Assembly: GCA_034766995.1 (NCBI GenBank)
Contig: CM068315.1
Location: 6,366,185-6,430,184, forward strand
Direction of reading: 5' to 3'
DNA length: 64,000 bases
DNA from: Acanthacorydalis orientalis
Lineage: Eukaryota; Arthropoda; Insecta; Megaloptera; Corydalidae
Made by a program: the position numbers and the translations under genes. The notes beneath the pieces are model-generated. The model was not told the DNA's origin. It saw nothing but the letters and a program-made list of their open reading frames with translations, and searched no databases. Shown here in pieces: positions 1-14,000 of the stretch (positions within the stretch are counted from its first letter, which is position 1; each line of letters begins with the position of its first letter).

Positions 1-303
1 CAAATAATTGAGATTATTTTGTTGTTTTATAAACTAATACATTACCCTCTTATTTCTAAGTATTAACTTTTTCATTTAATTGAGAAATGCACTGTGTGAA
101 AGACTAATGTTTTAGGTTTCAAGAAATAATTACGTGTTTATAAACACACATTAAGTACTAACATTTTTATCTATATTGATTAATCAATTCAATTTTTATT
201 CGTTACTAATTTTATTTCACATAGTCTCATATATCATAATTAATTTTATACCCTTCTTTATATTATAAATTATCATATTTATGTGTTATAATCAATATTT
301 CAG

Positions 304-369
304 ATATCAAAAAGAATCGTCAGTATGTTTCCACCAGAACAAAGTATCATTTTAAGTATGCAATAAAAG
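304..369 (+). other. Possible internal exon, 66 bp
   Basis: A TTTCAG acceptor-like sequence ends at 303 and an excellent donor, AAAAG|GTAAGTAC, follows 369. Between them the third frame is open and reads approximately IKKNRQYVSTRTKYHFKYAI, a basic peptide; the other two frames contain stops. The length is not informative. I do not recognise the protein, and no partner exon was found in the window. It could be an isolated exon of a gene lying to the left, a pseudogene fragment, or chance. Confidence 0.25.
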
Positions 370-797
370 GTAAGTACTTTCATATTTTAAGTTCGTAACA
401 ATTTAAATAATTGTATTTGCTTGTACAGAGACAATATAATTATATAGTAATAATTGTAAGTACTTAATAATTAATGAATACTATAATTATGTAATATTGA
501 TTAATAATGCATATTACACTATTTAAACTCATTAAAAGTTATTGATACTATTAAAAATAATTGTTCATATAACAAAATAAAAAATAATTTTTCCTTATAT
601 TAAAAATGACAGTTTAATTTTGTACATATATGCACTAGTCATTGAATTTGACGTAACAATTTTTTTTATATGAAAATATACATAAGACTAAGGTTTGTTC
701 TATTCTCTCTGTGTGTGGATATATATATATATATTAATGTCAACTTATTTATTTGAGACGTGGCTTTTATGATACCCAAATATGTTTATTCTTTCAT

Positions 798-865
798 TCG
801 GTTACATGACATGCTTATAATTGACAAGGGGGCAAGTGCAGTGAGCAAAGGGCGAAGCCCCCTAG
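798..865 (+). repeat. Dispersed repeat with GGGCGAAGCCC hairpin, copy 1
   Basis: This 68-bp stretch begins TCGGTTACAT, contains GCTTATAATTGACAAG, and ends with a small hairpin (GGGC-GAA-GCCC) followed by CCTAG. The same string with about 10 substitutions or small indels occurs on the minus strand at 27507-27575. A hairpin followed by CTAG resembles a Helitron 3' end, but the hairpin is shorter and closer to the end than usual. The second copy instead suggests a small element with TCGGTTACAT inverted ends. The family is unassigned. Confidence 0.45.
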
Positions 866-1019
866 TTTGAATTTAAATGAATGATTCGTACGCTACATAG
901 AAAATAAATAAATATAACGACTCTTAGAATTATTGAAATGTAACGAAATCGAAATATAATCTTCCCAGCATACATTATGGTATTTGGTGTAACAATAGAG
1001 TAAATTATATTACATATAG

Positions 1020-1243
1020 TTTAAGGAGATAACTCATACATCTGGCAACGGTTTTTAGTACCATATTTCACCACGTTGAAACATATCGCTGTGAAAATAT
1101 TCATTACCTTTATCTATGTTCATTACATTTTACCTGTTACGATTATCATTCAAACCGCCGTCGTAGAGAGTTAGTAAGTGTTGTGTTGTGTAGAATATTA
1201 CATTTTGTGGACATTGAGGAATTTACGTCATCTACAATACCGG
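1020..1243 (+). promoter_or_regulatory. Possible promoter and untranslated first exon
   Basis: A block of more balanced composition inside AT-rich DNA. It contains ACATCTGGCAACGG near 1038, CACCACGTTG near 1070 and CCGCCGTCGTAGAGAG near 1157, then ends at a donor-like CCG|GTAATT near 1242. No coding frame follows within reach. It could be the start of a gene transcribed rightwards whose later exons lie elsewhere, a relic, or a compositional accident. Nothing in the window confirms transcription. Confidence 0.2.
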
Positions 1244-3529
1244 TAATTAAATGCATTTAATTACATTTTATTATTTTCTGTAACTACTTTATTGGAATAT
1301 GGTGTTTTTAGATTTCTAACAAGAAGTGTATATAAAGCATGTCATATTTTCATACCTGTTTCGTGTAATATTAAATTATTATATTTTTTTAATGACATTG
1401 TAAAAAACAATTATTTTGTTGTAATGATTAAATTGAGTAATTTGTTACGTTTTTTGCGATATGTCAAACATATTTTAAACATAAAATCTCTATGGTGAAT
1501 GTATTAGATGACAGACTTTAAATAAAATTAACATAAAAGAAATTAATTCTTATTCATAAAATCAATGTTTTCTGTATTTGTTTCGTTTTAAACATTTGTC
1601 ATGATCTTACTTGTTCTACAAATCATTTTATTTTATATTAGGGAATATTGACTTAGATCTATGATAATAAATTCGATATTATGTTTCTAACCTTTCTAAC
1701 ATACAGTCACGTGGTTTATTATTTTCTCATAATTTTTGTAGATATTGTTTGAAATTATAATAATTTAGAGTAACACATGTAATTAAATAGCTATTTTGGT
1801 CCTTAATAAATAAAAGACAGTAAATTTAATCATTTCATGAATTAAAATTTGTTATGAATATTTATGATCTTATATTTTTGTGTACTGTATATTGCTGTAC
1901 AGATATAGTACCTGTTAAAATAAATTTGATTTTCACTTGTAATATAAAGTCATATAATTTCATTCGAATAGTTTTTGAATGTTAATGCTTTAATCGTTTG
2001 TTAAACTTTGGATTGCTTTCAGCATCTTATGTAATTAAATAGCTATTTCGTTTTTTTTTTATAAAGAAAAAAGTTATTTTCAAATTCAATAATTTTATTG
2101 AGTTAAATTTAACCTCAAGCTATCATTTCCTTTCGGGTATAAACGAAATTATTCTTTGAATGAGGCTACTTTCATGCGGACAATTATGAGAATATTTGTA
2201 TGGACTCTTCTTTTTGTACGTGTGGTGATTACTATTGAGATTATTATGCAACCGCACTTGGTAATTGTGTGAATTAATTTATTTTTAATAAGATTTATAT
2301 CGTATTATTGCGATGAAAGTATCGGCATATTAAAAAATGCTTAATTGTATTATCTGCAAGTTACAAATGATGTTTTATATACATTTTTGAAACTGATGTT
2401 AATTTCTATTAGCATAAATTCTATTCATTTCAATGTTTTTTTTTTCTGTTTTTCCACCAAATGTTAACTACATTATTCATTTTTTCTGTATTTCCATGTT
2501 ATTTTCTTAAAATGTCATTTTAAGAAAATAAAATTTCAAATTAAACCCATTTTAACATTTATTTTTTATATTTAATAATTAGTTTATTTAATAATAAGTT
2601 TTTATCTTTTCTTTTATGAAAGCCTAAATTATAATTGTCACATTAAATTTTATTCGCGAATGTAACTGTTCATTTAAATGTGTATTTGATTAAAAATTCA
2701 ATAGTTATTTGATAAAAGATTTATAATTTATCGAAATATTTTGTTAGTATTAACGTTCAAAAAATACATTATATGAAAAATATTACGCATGTCTTTAAAT
2801 CTCTTCAGACGCGTTTTTTTTTCTGAATACGGGGTGAATGTTGTGCAAAATATAGTCGAAAAACTTTTGCTATTTCGAATTCCGTTCTGTAAAATACATT
2901 TACAATATTCATTATTTAGAGGGTTTCGGTGGACATTGACATTCGCTATATTTTTATCGTTTTTTTTGTCACTTCTTGTCTTTGTATAACGTATCTTTAT
3001 GCTTTAAGAATACACTATACAGTGTTCTTCAATATTTTACATATTCTGTTTTCTATTGACATAAATCATATTGTTAGTCTTTGTTTACTTTCTTTGAGAT
3101 TTTAAATTAATGTATGTTAATGGCCATAGACATATCTGATATGTAGCATCAAAGGTATCAAAATATTTTCTCATACAGGAAAATTTGTTGACGTATTTTT
3201 GTTAGTTTTGATAATATTAATTGGTAATAGGACATTTAAATTATTAAAGTTTACATAGAATTATAAATCATATGCTATAGTATAGGGGCATGGAATAGCT
3301 CATCAGAACTTCAAATCAACTGTTGATATAAGTTAAGATTTTAAAATAAGAGAGGAAATTAAGGCACTTCTTGTTAGAATTTCTGTCACTGCATTTTGTT
3401 TTAAGCAGGATTAATTGAAATTGTTATTAAATATTCAATCTAATAATTAAAAAAAAATGATTACGCGTATTGGCTAACTGATATATTTCTAAATCATTAA
3501 TGGCATGTAATTGACAATGTAAAGTAAAT

Positions 3530-4245
3530 GTTTACTTTCGAATGTCGCCTAATAAACTGACCGACTTTAAATCATTATTTATAGACAGGTCGAAAACAGT
3601 CAAAACGAAAAAATCTCAGATTTTTAGACAATTTCAAAAATTCACTACGGGTGTATGGATGATTCCAAATGAATGAAATCAATGTCACAGTGAAGCAGAC
3701 TTGTCTACTTTCGAAAGTCGCGAAATAAATTTACCGACCTTCCGTAGTTATTTAAAAATAGGATAAAAACCGCGAAGTCGCGATAAAGTTCCCGTCAAGT
3801 TTTTAGACAATTTCAAAAATTCACTACGGTCGTATGAATGATTCCATGCGAATGAAATCAATTTTGCAGCGAAGTAGGTGTGTCTACATTCGAAGGTCTG
3901 TTAATAAATTGGGCGACGTTAAGTCGTTATTTACAAAAACCGCGAAGTCGCGATAAAGTTCTTGTCTAATTTTTAGAATGCAATTTCAAAAATGCACTAC
4001 GGGCGTGTGAATGATTCGAAGTGAATGAAATCAATTTCGCAGTAAAGTAGATCTGTCTACTTTCGAATGTCGTCAAATAAATTTGCCGACCTTCCGTAGC
4101 TATTTAAAAACAGGATAAAAACTGCGAAGTCGCGATAAAGTTCTCGTCAAATGTTTAGAAAATTACAAAAATTCTCAACAGGTGTATGGATTATTTCAAG
4201 TGAATGAAATCAATTTCGCAGTGAAGTTGACTAATTTCGAAAGTA
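3530..4245. repeat. Decayed tandem repeat, about 177-bp unit, four copies
   Basis: The phrase ATTTCAAAAATTCACTACGG recurs at about 3631, 3810, 3983 and 4162 (spacings 179, 173 and 179), each time followed by GAATGAAATCAAT, a TGTCTACTTTCGAA-like block and GCGAAGTCGCGATAAAG. Copies differ by many substitutions and indels, so this is an old, no longer homogenised satellite. Confidence 0.8.
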
Positions 4246-4254
4246 AAAATTGTT

Positions 4255-4680
4255 GTCAAACATAAGTCATTTTTTAAAATATATGTCTATCATCGACTGT
4301 GATTTTAGACAATGTCTAGAAATCCCGTCAAACACAAATGATTTTTCGGCCACTTCCAAATATTGTCTATCATTACCTGTGACTTTAGACAATATCTAAA
4401 AATTGTCGTCAAAGACAAATCTTTTTTCGGACTCGTCAAAATGTATGTCTATCATTGCTTGTGATTTTAGGCAGTATCGCAAAATCGTTGTCAAGCACAA
4501 GCCTTTTTTCGCCATGATCAATCATCGCTTGTGATTTTAGACAATGTCTGAAAATCGTCGACCAACATTAGTGGCTTCTCGGCCTCGTCAAAAAAGTGTG
4601 TATTGTCGTCTGTGATTTTTAGGCAATGTCTAAAAATTGTCGAAAGCTAGTGATTTTCGGCCTCTTCCAAAATTTTTAAA
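4255..4680. repeat. Decayed tandem repeat, about 80-bp unit, five copies
   Basis: TGTGATTTTAGACAATGTC or variants recur at about 4301, 4381, 4463, 4533 and 4613, that is every 70-82 bp. They alternate with GTCAAACACAAG-like and TTTTTCGGCCTCGTCAAA-like blocks. Strongly diverged between copies. Confidence 0.75.
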
Positions 4681-4684
4681 TCAT

Positions 4685-5243
4685 TAATGGGTAACGAAAA
4701 AGTACCAAAACCGCTTAAAAACAAGTTTTTCTTGCTTAAAACATTTGCAAAGTTCGAAATTTGTCAATTAATTCATATTTGTCGATGCATATTATACTTT
4801 TCTATATTTATGTTTAGACAAAATTAAATCTGCCCATAATAGGTACCGAAAAAGTAAAAACAAATTAAAAACAGTTTTTTTTAAAAAAAATTACCGATAA
4901 GTCTAAATTACGGAAATCATTTCATACCGGACGATGCACATTTTATTATTTTATATCTATTTTTAGAAATAATTAAAACCGGTTTATAAACGTTATAAAA
5001 AAGGTCGAAAAACCATTGAAAAAAAAGTTTTTCTTGCTTAAAATATACGGTATGTCAATAATCTAGAAATGAATTTATAAATGCTCGTGGGTATTTTAAT
5101 TTTCTATATGTATTTTTCGACAGAATTAGAATTGGTCCCTGATTTATATTAAAAATAGCCAAAAAACAGATTATAAAAAAATTTTCTTATTAAAAATATC
5201 TGAAATGTCTATAAACTGGCAATTAATTCATACTAGTCATTAT
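4685..5243. repeat. Decayed tandem repeat, about 151-bp unit
   Basis: GTTTTTCTTGCTTAAAA occurs at 4725 and 5027 (302 bp, two units) with a weaker copy between and another after. Shared blocks are GTACCGAAAAAGT, CAATTAATTCATA, CGATGCA and TTCTATAT. The same blocks, in the opposite orientation, form the about 165-bp repeat at 48643-49170 and its copy in the right-hand unit, so one old satellite family occurs on both sides of the main array. Confidence 0.65.
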
Positions 5244-6029
5244 TTTCCAAAAAGACCTTGTTTTGCTCAAAAAAACCATTTTTCAGGCAGTTTTTCGGCC
5301 ATAAGTAGTCGAAATTAAGTACGAAACAGCTAATATCGCACATCGTTAGATGCGTTTTAAAATTATCTATCACGTGGTGTGCAATTCGATTCGATTATTT
5401 GCCAAAAGGACCTAATTTTGCCCAAAAAACCTATATTTCAACCTGTTTTTCGGCCATAAATAGTCGAAATTAAGTGAGAAACGGCTAATGTCGAACATCG
5501 TTAGATGCGCCTTAAAATTATCTATCTCATGATGTGCAATTCGATCCGATTATTTGCCAAAAAGACCTAATTTTGCCCAAAAAACCTATTTGTCAACCTG
5601 TTTTTCGGCCATATGTAGTTGAAATTAAGTGCGAAACAGCTAATGTCGCACATCGTTAGATGCGCCTTAAAATTATCTATCTCATGATGTGCAATTCGAT
5701 CCGATTATTTGCCAAAAAGACCTAATTTTGCCCAAAAAACCTATTTTTCAACCGGTTTTTCGCCCATAAGTAGTCGAAACTAAGTGCGAAACGGGTAATG
5801 TCGCACATCGTTAGATGCGGCTTAAAATTATCTATCTCTAGGTATGCAATTCGATTCGATTATTTGCCAAAAAGACATAATTTTACCCAAAAAACCTATT
5901 ATTCAATCGGTTTTTCGTCCATAAGTAGTCGAAATTAAGTCCGAAACGGCTAATGTCGCACATCGTTAGATGCGGCTTAAAATTATCTATCTCTTGGTAT
6001 GCAATTCGATTCGATTATTTGCGAAAAAG

Positions 6030-8100
6030 ACATAATTTTACCCAAAAAACCAATTTTTTAACCGGTTTTTCGCCCATAAGTAGTCGAAACTAAGTGCGAA
6101 ACGGGTAATGTCGCACATCGTTAGATGCGCCTTAAAATTATCTATCTCATGATGTGCAATTCGATCCGATTATTTGCCAAAAAGACCTAATTTTGCCCAA
6201 AAAACCTATTTTTCAACCGGTTTTTCCCTCATAAGTAGTCGAAAGTAGGCCCGAAGCGGCTAATGTCGCACATCGTTAGATGCGCCTTAAAATTATCTAT
6301 CGCATGGTGTGCTATTCGATCCGATTATTTGCCAAAAAGACCTAATTTTGCCCAAAAAACCTATTTTTTAACTGGTTTTTCGCCCATAAGTAGTCGAAAT
6401 TAAGTGCGAAACGGGTAATGTCGCACATCGTTAGATGCGCCTTAAAATTATCTATCTCATGATGTGCAATTCGATCCAATTATTTGCCAATAAGACCTAA
6501 TTTTGCACAAAAAAACTATTTTTCAGTCTGTTTTTCGCGCATAAGTAGTCGAAAATAGGCCCGAAGCGGCTAATGTCGCACATCGTTAGATGCGCCTTAA
6601 AATTATCTATCGCATGGTGTGCAATTCGATCCGATTATTTGCCAAAAAGACCTAATTTTGCCCAAAAACCCTATTTTTCAGTCTGTTTTTCGCGCATAAG
6701 TAGTCGAAAATAGGCCCGAAGCGGCTAATGTCGCACATCGTTAGATGCGGCTTAAAATTATCTATCTCTTGGTATGCAATTCGATTCGATTATTTGCGAA
6801 AAAGACATAATTTTACCCAAAAAACCTATTTTTTAACCGGTTTTTCGTCCATAAGTAGTCGAAATTAAGTCCGAAACGGGTAATGTCGCACATCGTTAGA
6901 TGCGCCTTAAAATTATCTATCTCTTGGTATGCAATTCGATTCGATTATTTGCGAAAAAGACATAATTTTACCCAAAAAACCAATTTTTTAACCGGTTTTT
7001 CGCCCATAAGTAGTCGAAACTAAGTGCGAAACGGGTAATGTCGCACATCGTTAGATGCGCCTTAAAATTATCTATCTCATGATGTGCAATTCGATCCGAT
7101 TATTTGCCAAAAAGACCTAATTTTGCCCAAAAAACCTATTTTTCAACCGGTTTTTCCCTCATAAGTAGTCGAAAGTAGGCCCGAAGCGGCTAATGTCGCA
7201 CATCGTTAGATGCGCCTTAAAATTATCTATCGCATGGTGTGCTATTCGATCCGATTATTTGCCAAAAAGACCTAATTTTGCCCAAAAAACCTATTTTTTA
7301 ACTGGTTTTTCGCCCATAAGTAGTCGAAATTAAGTGCGAAACGGGTAATGTCGCACATCGTTAGATGCGCCTTAAAATTATCTATCTCATGATGTGCAAT
7401 TCGATCCAATTATTTGCCAATAAGACCTAATTTTGCACAAAAAAACTATTTTTCAGTCTGTTTTTCGCGCATAAGTAGTCGAAAATAGGCCCGAAGCGGC
7501 TAATGTCGCACATCGTTAGATGCGCCTTAAAATTATCTATCGCATGGTGTGCAATTCGATCCGATTATTTGCCAAAAAGACCTAATTTTGCCCAAAAACC
7601 CTATTTTTCAGTCTGTTTTTCGCGCATAAGTAGTCGAAAATAGGCCCGAAGCGGCTAATGTCGCACATCGTTAGATGCGGCTTAAAATTATCTATCTCTT
7701 GGTATGCAATTCGATTCGATTATTTGCGAAAAAGACATAATTTTACCCAAAAAACCTATTTTTTAACCGGTTTTTCGTCCATAAGTAGTCGAAATTAAGT
7801 CCGAAACGGGTAATGTCGCACATCGTTAGATGCGCCTTAAAATTATCTATCTCTTGGTATGCAATTCGATTCGATTATTTGCGAAAAAGACATAATTTTA
7901 CCCAAAAAACCAATTTTTTAACCGGTTTTTCGCCCATAAGTAGTCGAAACTAAGTGCGAAACGGGTAATGTCGCACATCGTTAGATGCGCCTTAAAATTA
8001 TCTATCTCATGATGTGCAATTCGATCCGATTATTTGCCAAAAAGACCTAATTTTGCCCAAAAAACCTATTTTTCAACCGGTTTTTCCCTCATAAGTAGTC
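6030..8100. repeat. Six-monomer higher-order repeat (930 bp)
   Basis: The variant block AAAGACCTAATTTTGCCC with CAACCGGTTTTTCCCTC and GAAAGTAGGC starts at 6181, 7111 and 8041, exactly 930 bp apart, and the monomers between copy base for base where checked (for example 6541 and 7471). This is a two-and-a-bit copy higher-order repeat of six 155-bp monomers. Confidence 0.85.
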
Positions 8101-11099
8101 GAAAGTAGGCCCGAAGCGGCTAATGTCGCACATCGTTAGATGCGTCTTAAAATTATCTATCGCATGGTGTGCAATTCGATCCGATTATTTGCCAAAAAGA
8201 CCTAATTTTGCCCAAAAACCCTATTTTTCAACCGGTTTTTCCCTCATAAGTAGTCGAAAATAGGCCCGAAGCGGCTAATGTCGCACATCGTTAGATGCGC
8301 CTTAAAATTATCTATCGCATGGTGTGCTATTCGATCCGATTATTTGCCAAAAAGACCTAATTTTGCCCAAAAAACCTATTTTTTAACTGGTTTTTCGCCC
8401 ATAAGTAGTCGAAATTAAGTGCGAAACGGGTAATGTCGCACATCGTTAGATGCGCCTTAAAATTATCTATCTCATGATGTGCAATTCGATCCAATTATTT
8501 GCCAATAAGACCTAATTTTGCACAAAAAAACTATTTTTCAGTCTGTTTTTCGCGCATAAGTAGTCGAAAATAGGCCCGAAGGGGCTAATGTCGCACATCG
8601 TTAGATGCGCCTTAAAATTATCTATCTCATGATGTGCAATTCGATCCAATTATTTGCCAATAAGACCTAATTTTGCACAAAAAAACTATTTTTTCAGTCT
8701 GTTTTTCGCGCATAAGTAGTCGAAAATAGGCCCGAAGCGGCTAATGTCGCACATCGTTAGATGCGCCTTAAAATTATCTATCGCATGGTGTGCAATTCGA
8801 TCCGATTATTTGCCAAAAAGACCTAATTTTGCCCAAAAACCCTATTTTTCAACCGGTTTTTCCCTCATAAGTAGTCGAAAATAGACCCGAAGGGGCTAAT
8901 GTCGCACATCGTTAGATGCGCCTTAAAATTATCTATCTCATGATGTGCAATTCGATCCGATTATTTGCCAAAAAGACCTAATTTTGCACAAAAAACATAT
9001 TTTTCAGTCTGTTTTTCGCGCATAAGTAGTCGAAAATAGGCCCGAAGCGGCTAATGTCGCACATCGTTAGATGCGGCTTAAAATTATCTATCTCTTGGTA
9101 TGCAATTCGATTCGATTATTTGCGAAAAAGACATAATTTTACCCAAAAAACCTATTTTTTAACCGGTTTTTCGCCCATAAGTAGTCGAAACTAAGTGCGA
9201 AACGGGTAATGTCGCACATCGTTAGATGCGCCTTAAAATTATCTATCTCATGATGTGCAATTCGATCCGATTATTTGCCAAAAAGACCTAATTTTGCACA
9301 AAAAACCTATTTTTCAGTCTGTTTTTCGCGCATAAGTAGTCGAAAATAGGCCCGAAGCGGCTAATGTCGCACATCGTTAGATGCGGCTTAAAATTATCTA
9401 TCTCTTGGTATGCAATTCGATTCGATTATTTGCGAAAAAGATATAATTTTACCCAAAAAACCTATTTTTTAACCGGTTTTTCGTCCATAAGTAGTCGAAA
9501 TTAAGTCCAAAACGGGTAATGTCGCACATCGTTAGATGCGCCTTAAAATTATCTATCTCTTGGTATGCAATTCGATTCGATTATTTGCGAAAAAGACCTA
9601 ATTTTGCCCAAAAAACCTATTTTTTAACCGGTTTTTCGCCCATAAGTAGTCGAAACTAAGTGCGAAACGGGTAATGTCGCACATCGTTAGATGCGCCTTA
9701 AAATTATCTATCTCATGATGTGCAATTCGATCCGATTATTTGCCAAAAAGACCTAATTTTGCACAAAAAACCTATTTTTCAGTCTGTTTTTCGCGCATAA
9801 GTAGTCGAAAATAGGCCCGAAGCGGCTAATGTCGCACATCGTTAGATGCGGCTTAAAATTATCTATCTCTTGGTATGCAATTCGATTCGATTATTTGCGA
9901 AAAAGATATAATTTTACCCAAAAAACCTATTTTTTAACCGGTTTTTCGTCCATAAGTAGTCGAAATTAAGTCCAAAACGGGTAATGTCGCACATCGTTAG
10001 ATGCGCCTTAAAATTATCTATCTCTTGGTATGCAATTCGATTCGATTATTTGCGAAAAAGACCTAATTTTGCCCAAAAAACCTATTTTTTAACTGGTTTT
10101 TCGCCCATAAGTAGTCGAAATTAAGTGCGAAACGGGTAATGTCGCACATCGTTAGATGCGCCTTAAAATTATCTATCTCATGATGTGCAATTCGATCCAA
10201 TTATTTGCCAATAAGACCTAATTTTGCACAAAAACCCTATTTTTCAACCGGTTTTTCGCTCATAAGTAGTCGAAATTAAGTGCGAAACGGGTAATGTCGC
10301 ACATCGTTAGATGCGCTTTAAAATTATCTATCTCTTGGTATGCAATTCGATTCGATTATTTGCGAAAAAGACATAATTTTACCCAAAAAACCTATTTTTT
10401 AACCGGTTTTTCGCCCATAAGTAGTCGAAACTAAGTGCGAAACGGGTAATGTCGCACATTGTTAGATGCGCCTTAAAATTATCTATCTCTTGGTATGCAA
10501 TTCGATTCGATTATTTGCCAAAAAGACATAATTTTGCCCAAAAAACCTATTTTTCAACCGGTTTTTCGCCCATAAGTAGTCGAAAATAGGCCCGAAGGGG
10601 CTAATGTCGCACATCGTTAGATGCGCCTTAAAATTATCTATCTCATGATGTGCAATTCGATCCGATTATTTGCCAATAAGACCTAATTTTGCACAAAAAA
10701 ACTATTTTTCAGTCTGTTTTTCGCGCATAAGTAGTCGAAAATAGGCCCGAAGCGGCTAATGTCGCACATCGTTAGATGCGCCTTAAAATTATCTATCGCA
10801 TGGTGTGCAATTCGATCCGATTATTTGCCAAAAAGACCTAATTTTGCCCAAAAACCCTATTTTTCAACCGGTTTTTCCCTCATAAGTAGTCGAAAATAGA
10901 CCCGAAGGGGCTAATGTCGCACATCGTTAGATGCGCCTTAAAATTATCTATCTCATGATGTGCAATTCGATCCGATTATTTGCCAAAAAGACCTAATTTT
11001 GCACAAAAAACATATTTTTCAGTCTGTTTTTCGCGCATAAGTAGTCGAAAATAGGCCCGAAGCGGCTAATGTCGCACATCGTTAGATGCGGCTTAAAAT

Positions 11100-14000
11100 T
11101 ATCTATCTCTTGGTATGCAATTCGATTCGATTATTTGCGAAAAAGACATAATTTTACCCAAAAAACCTATTTTTTAACCGGTTTTTCGCCCATAAGTAGT
11201 CGAAACTAAGTGCGAAACGGGTAATGTCGCACATCGTTAGATGCGCCTTAAAATTATCTATCTCATGATGTGCAATTCGATCCGATTATTTGCCAAAAAG
11301 ACCTAATTTTGCACAAAAAACCTATTTTTCAGTCTGTTTTTCGCGCATAAGTAGTCGAAAATAGGCCCGAAGCGGCTAATGTCGCACATCGTTAGATGCG
11401 GCTTAAAATTATCTATCTCTTGGTATGCAATTCGATTCGATTATTTGCGAAAAAGATATAATTTTACCCAAAAAACCTATTTTTTAACCGGTTTTTCGTC
11501 CATAAGTAGTCGAAATTAAGTCCAAAACGGGTAATGTCGCACATCGTTAGATGCGCCTTAAAATTATCTATCTCTTGGTATGCAATTCGATTCGATTATT
11601 TGCGAAAAAGACCTAATTTTGCCCAAAAAACCTATTTTTTAACCGGTTTTTCGCCCATAAGTAGTCGAAACTAAGTGCGAAACGGGTAATGTCGCACATC
11701 GTTAGATGCGCCTTAAAATTATCTATCTCATGATGTGCAATTCGATCCAATTATTTGCCAATAAGACCTAATTTTGCACAAAAAAACTATTTTTCAGTCT
11801 GTTTTTCGCGCATAAGTAGTCGAAAATAGGCCCGAAGGGGCTAATGTCGCACATCGTTAGATGCGCCTTAAAATTATCTATCTCATGATGTGCAATTCGA
11901 TCCAATTATTTGCCAATAAGACCTAATTTTGCACAAAAAAACTATTTTTTCAGTCTGTTTTTCGCGCATAAGTAGTCGAAAATAGGCCCGAAGCGGCTAA
12001 TGTCGCACATCGTTAGATGCGCCTTAAAATTATCTATCGCATGGTGTGCAATTCGATCCGATTATTTGCCAAAAAGACCTAATTTTGCCCAAAAACCCTA
12101 TTTTTCAACCGGTTTTTCCCTCATAAGTAGTCGAAAATAGACCCGAAGGGGCTAATGTCGCACATCGTTAGATGCGCCTTAAAATTATCTATCTCATGAT
12201 GTGCAATTCGATCCGATTATTTGCCAAAAAGACCTAATTTTGCACAAAAAACATATTTTTCAGTCTGTTTTTCGCGCATAAGTAGTCGAAAATAGGCCCG
12301 AAGCGGCTAATGTCGCACATCGTTAGATGCGGCTTAAAATTATCTATCTCTTGGTATGCAATTCGATTCGATTATTTGCGAAAAAGACATAATTTTACCC
12401 AAAAAACCTATTTTTTAACCGGTTTTTCGCCCATAAGTAGTCGAAACTAAGTGCGAAACGGGTAATGTCGCACATCGTTAGATGCGCCTTAAAATTATCT
12501 ATCTCATGATGTGCAATTCGATCCGATTATTTGCCAAAAAGACCTAATTTTGCACAAAAAACCTATTTTTCAGTCTGTTTTTCGCGCATAAGTAGTCGAA
12601 AATAGGCCCGAAGCGGCTAATGTCGCACATCGTTAGATGCGGCTTAAAATTATCTATCTCTTGGTATGCAATTCGATTCGATTATTTGCGAAAAAGATAT
12701 AATTTTACCCAAAAAACCTATTTTTTAACCGGTTTTTCGTCCATAAGTAGTCGAAATTAAGTCCAAAACGGGTAATGTCGCACATCGTTAGATGCGCCTT
12801 AAAATTATCTATCTCTTGGTATGCAATTCGATTCGATTATTTGCGAAAAAGACCTAATTTTGCCCAAAAAACCTATTTTTTAACCGGTTTTTCGCCCATA
12901 AGTAGTCGAAACTAAGTGCGAAACGGGTAATGTCGCACATCGTTAGATGCGCCTTAAAATTATCTATCTCATGATGTGCAATTCGATCCGATTATTTGCC
13001 AAAAAGACCTAATTTTGCACAAAAAACCTATTTTTCAGTCTGTTTTTCGCGCATAAGTAGTCGAAAATAGGCCCGAAGCGGCTAATGTCGCACATCGTTA
13101 GATGCGGCTTAAAATTATCTATCTCTTGGTATGCAATTCGATTCGATTATTTGCGAAAAAGATATAATTTTACCCAAAAAACCTATTTTTTAACCGGTTT
13201 TTCGTCCATAAGTAGTCGAAATTAAGTCCAAAACGGGTAATGTCGCACATCGTTAGATGCGCCTTAAAATTATCTATCTCTTGGTATGCAATTCGATTCG
13301 ATTATTTGCGAAAAAGACCTAATTTTGCCCAAAAAACCTATTTTTTAACCGGTTTTTCGCCCATAAGTAGTCGAAACTAAGTGCGAAACGGGTAATGTCG
13401 CACATCGTTAGATGCGCCTTAAAATTATCTATCTCATGATGTGCAATTCGATCCGATTATTTGCCAAAAAGACCTAATTTTGCACAAAAAACCTATTTTT
13501 CAGTCTGTTTTTCGCGCATAAGTAGTCGAAAATAGGCCCGAAGCGGCTAATGTCGCACATCGTTAGATGCGGCTTAAAATTATCTATCTCTTGGTATGCA
13601 ATTCGATTCGATTATTTGCGAAAAAGATATAATTTTACCCAAAAAACCTATTTTTTAACCGGTTTTTCGTCCATAAGTAGTCGAAATTAAGTCCAAAACG
13701 GGTAATGTCGCACATCGTTAGATGCGCCTTAAAATTATCTATCTCTTGGTATGCAATTCGATTCGATTATTTGCGAAAAAGACCTAATTTTGCCCAAAAA
13801 ACCTATTTTTTAACTGGTTTTTCGCCCATAAGTAGTCGAAATTAAGTGCGAAACGGGTAATGTCGCACATCGTTAGATGCGCCTTAAAATTATCTATCTC
13901 ATGATGTGCAATTCGATCCAATTATTTGCCAATAAGACCTAATTTTGCACAAAAACCCTATTTTTCAACCGGTTTTTCGCTCATAAGTAGTCGAAATTAA

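Larger units (their letters stand above)
1..3530. other. AT-rich spacer without a convincing gene
   Basis: Roughly 80 percent A+T by eye with many homopolymer runs. The two open frames of 66-68 codons here (1292-1498 and 2789-2989) are rich in F, I, L, Y and K, as expected from translated AT-rich DNA, and have no recognisable motif. The only items with structure are the possible exon at 304-369, the dispersed repeat at 798-865, a short (AT)n at 719-734 and the promoter-like block near 1020-1243, each listed separately. Confidence 0.6.
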
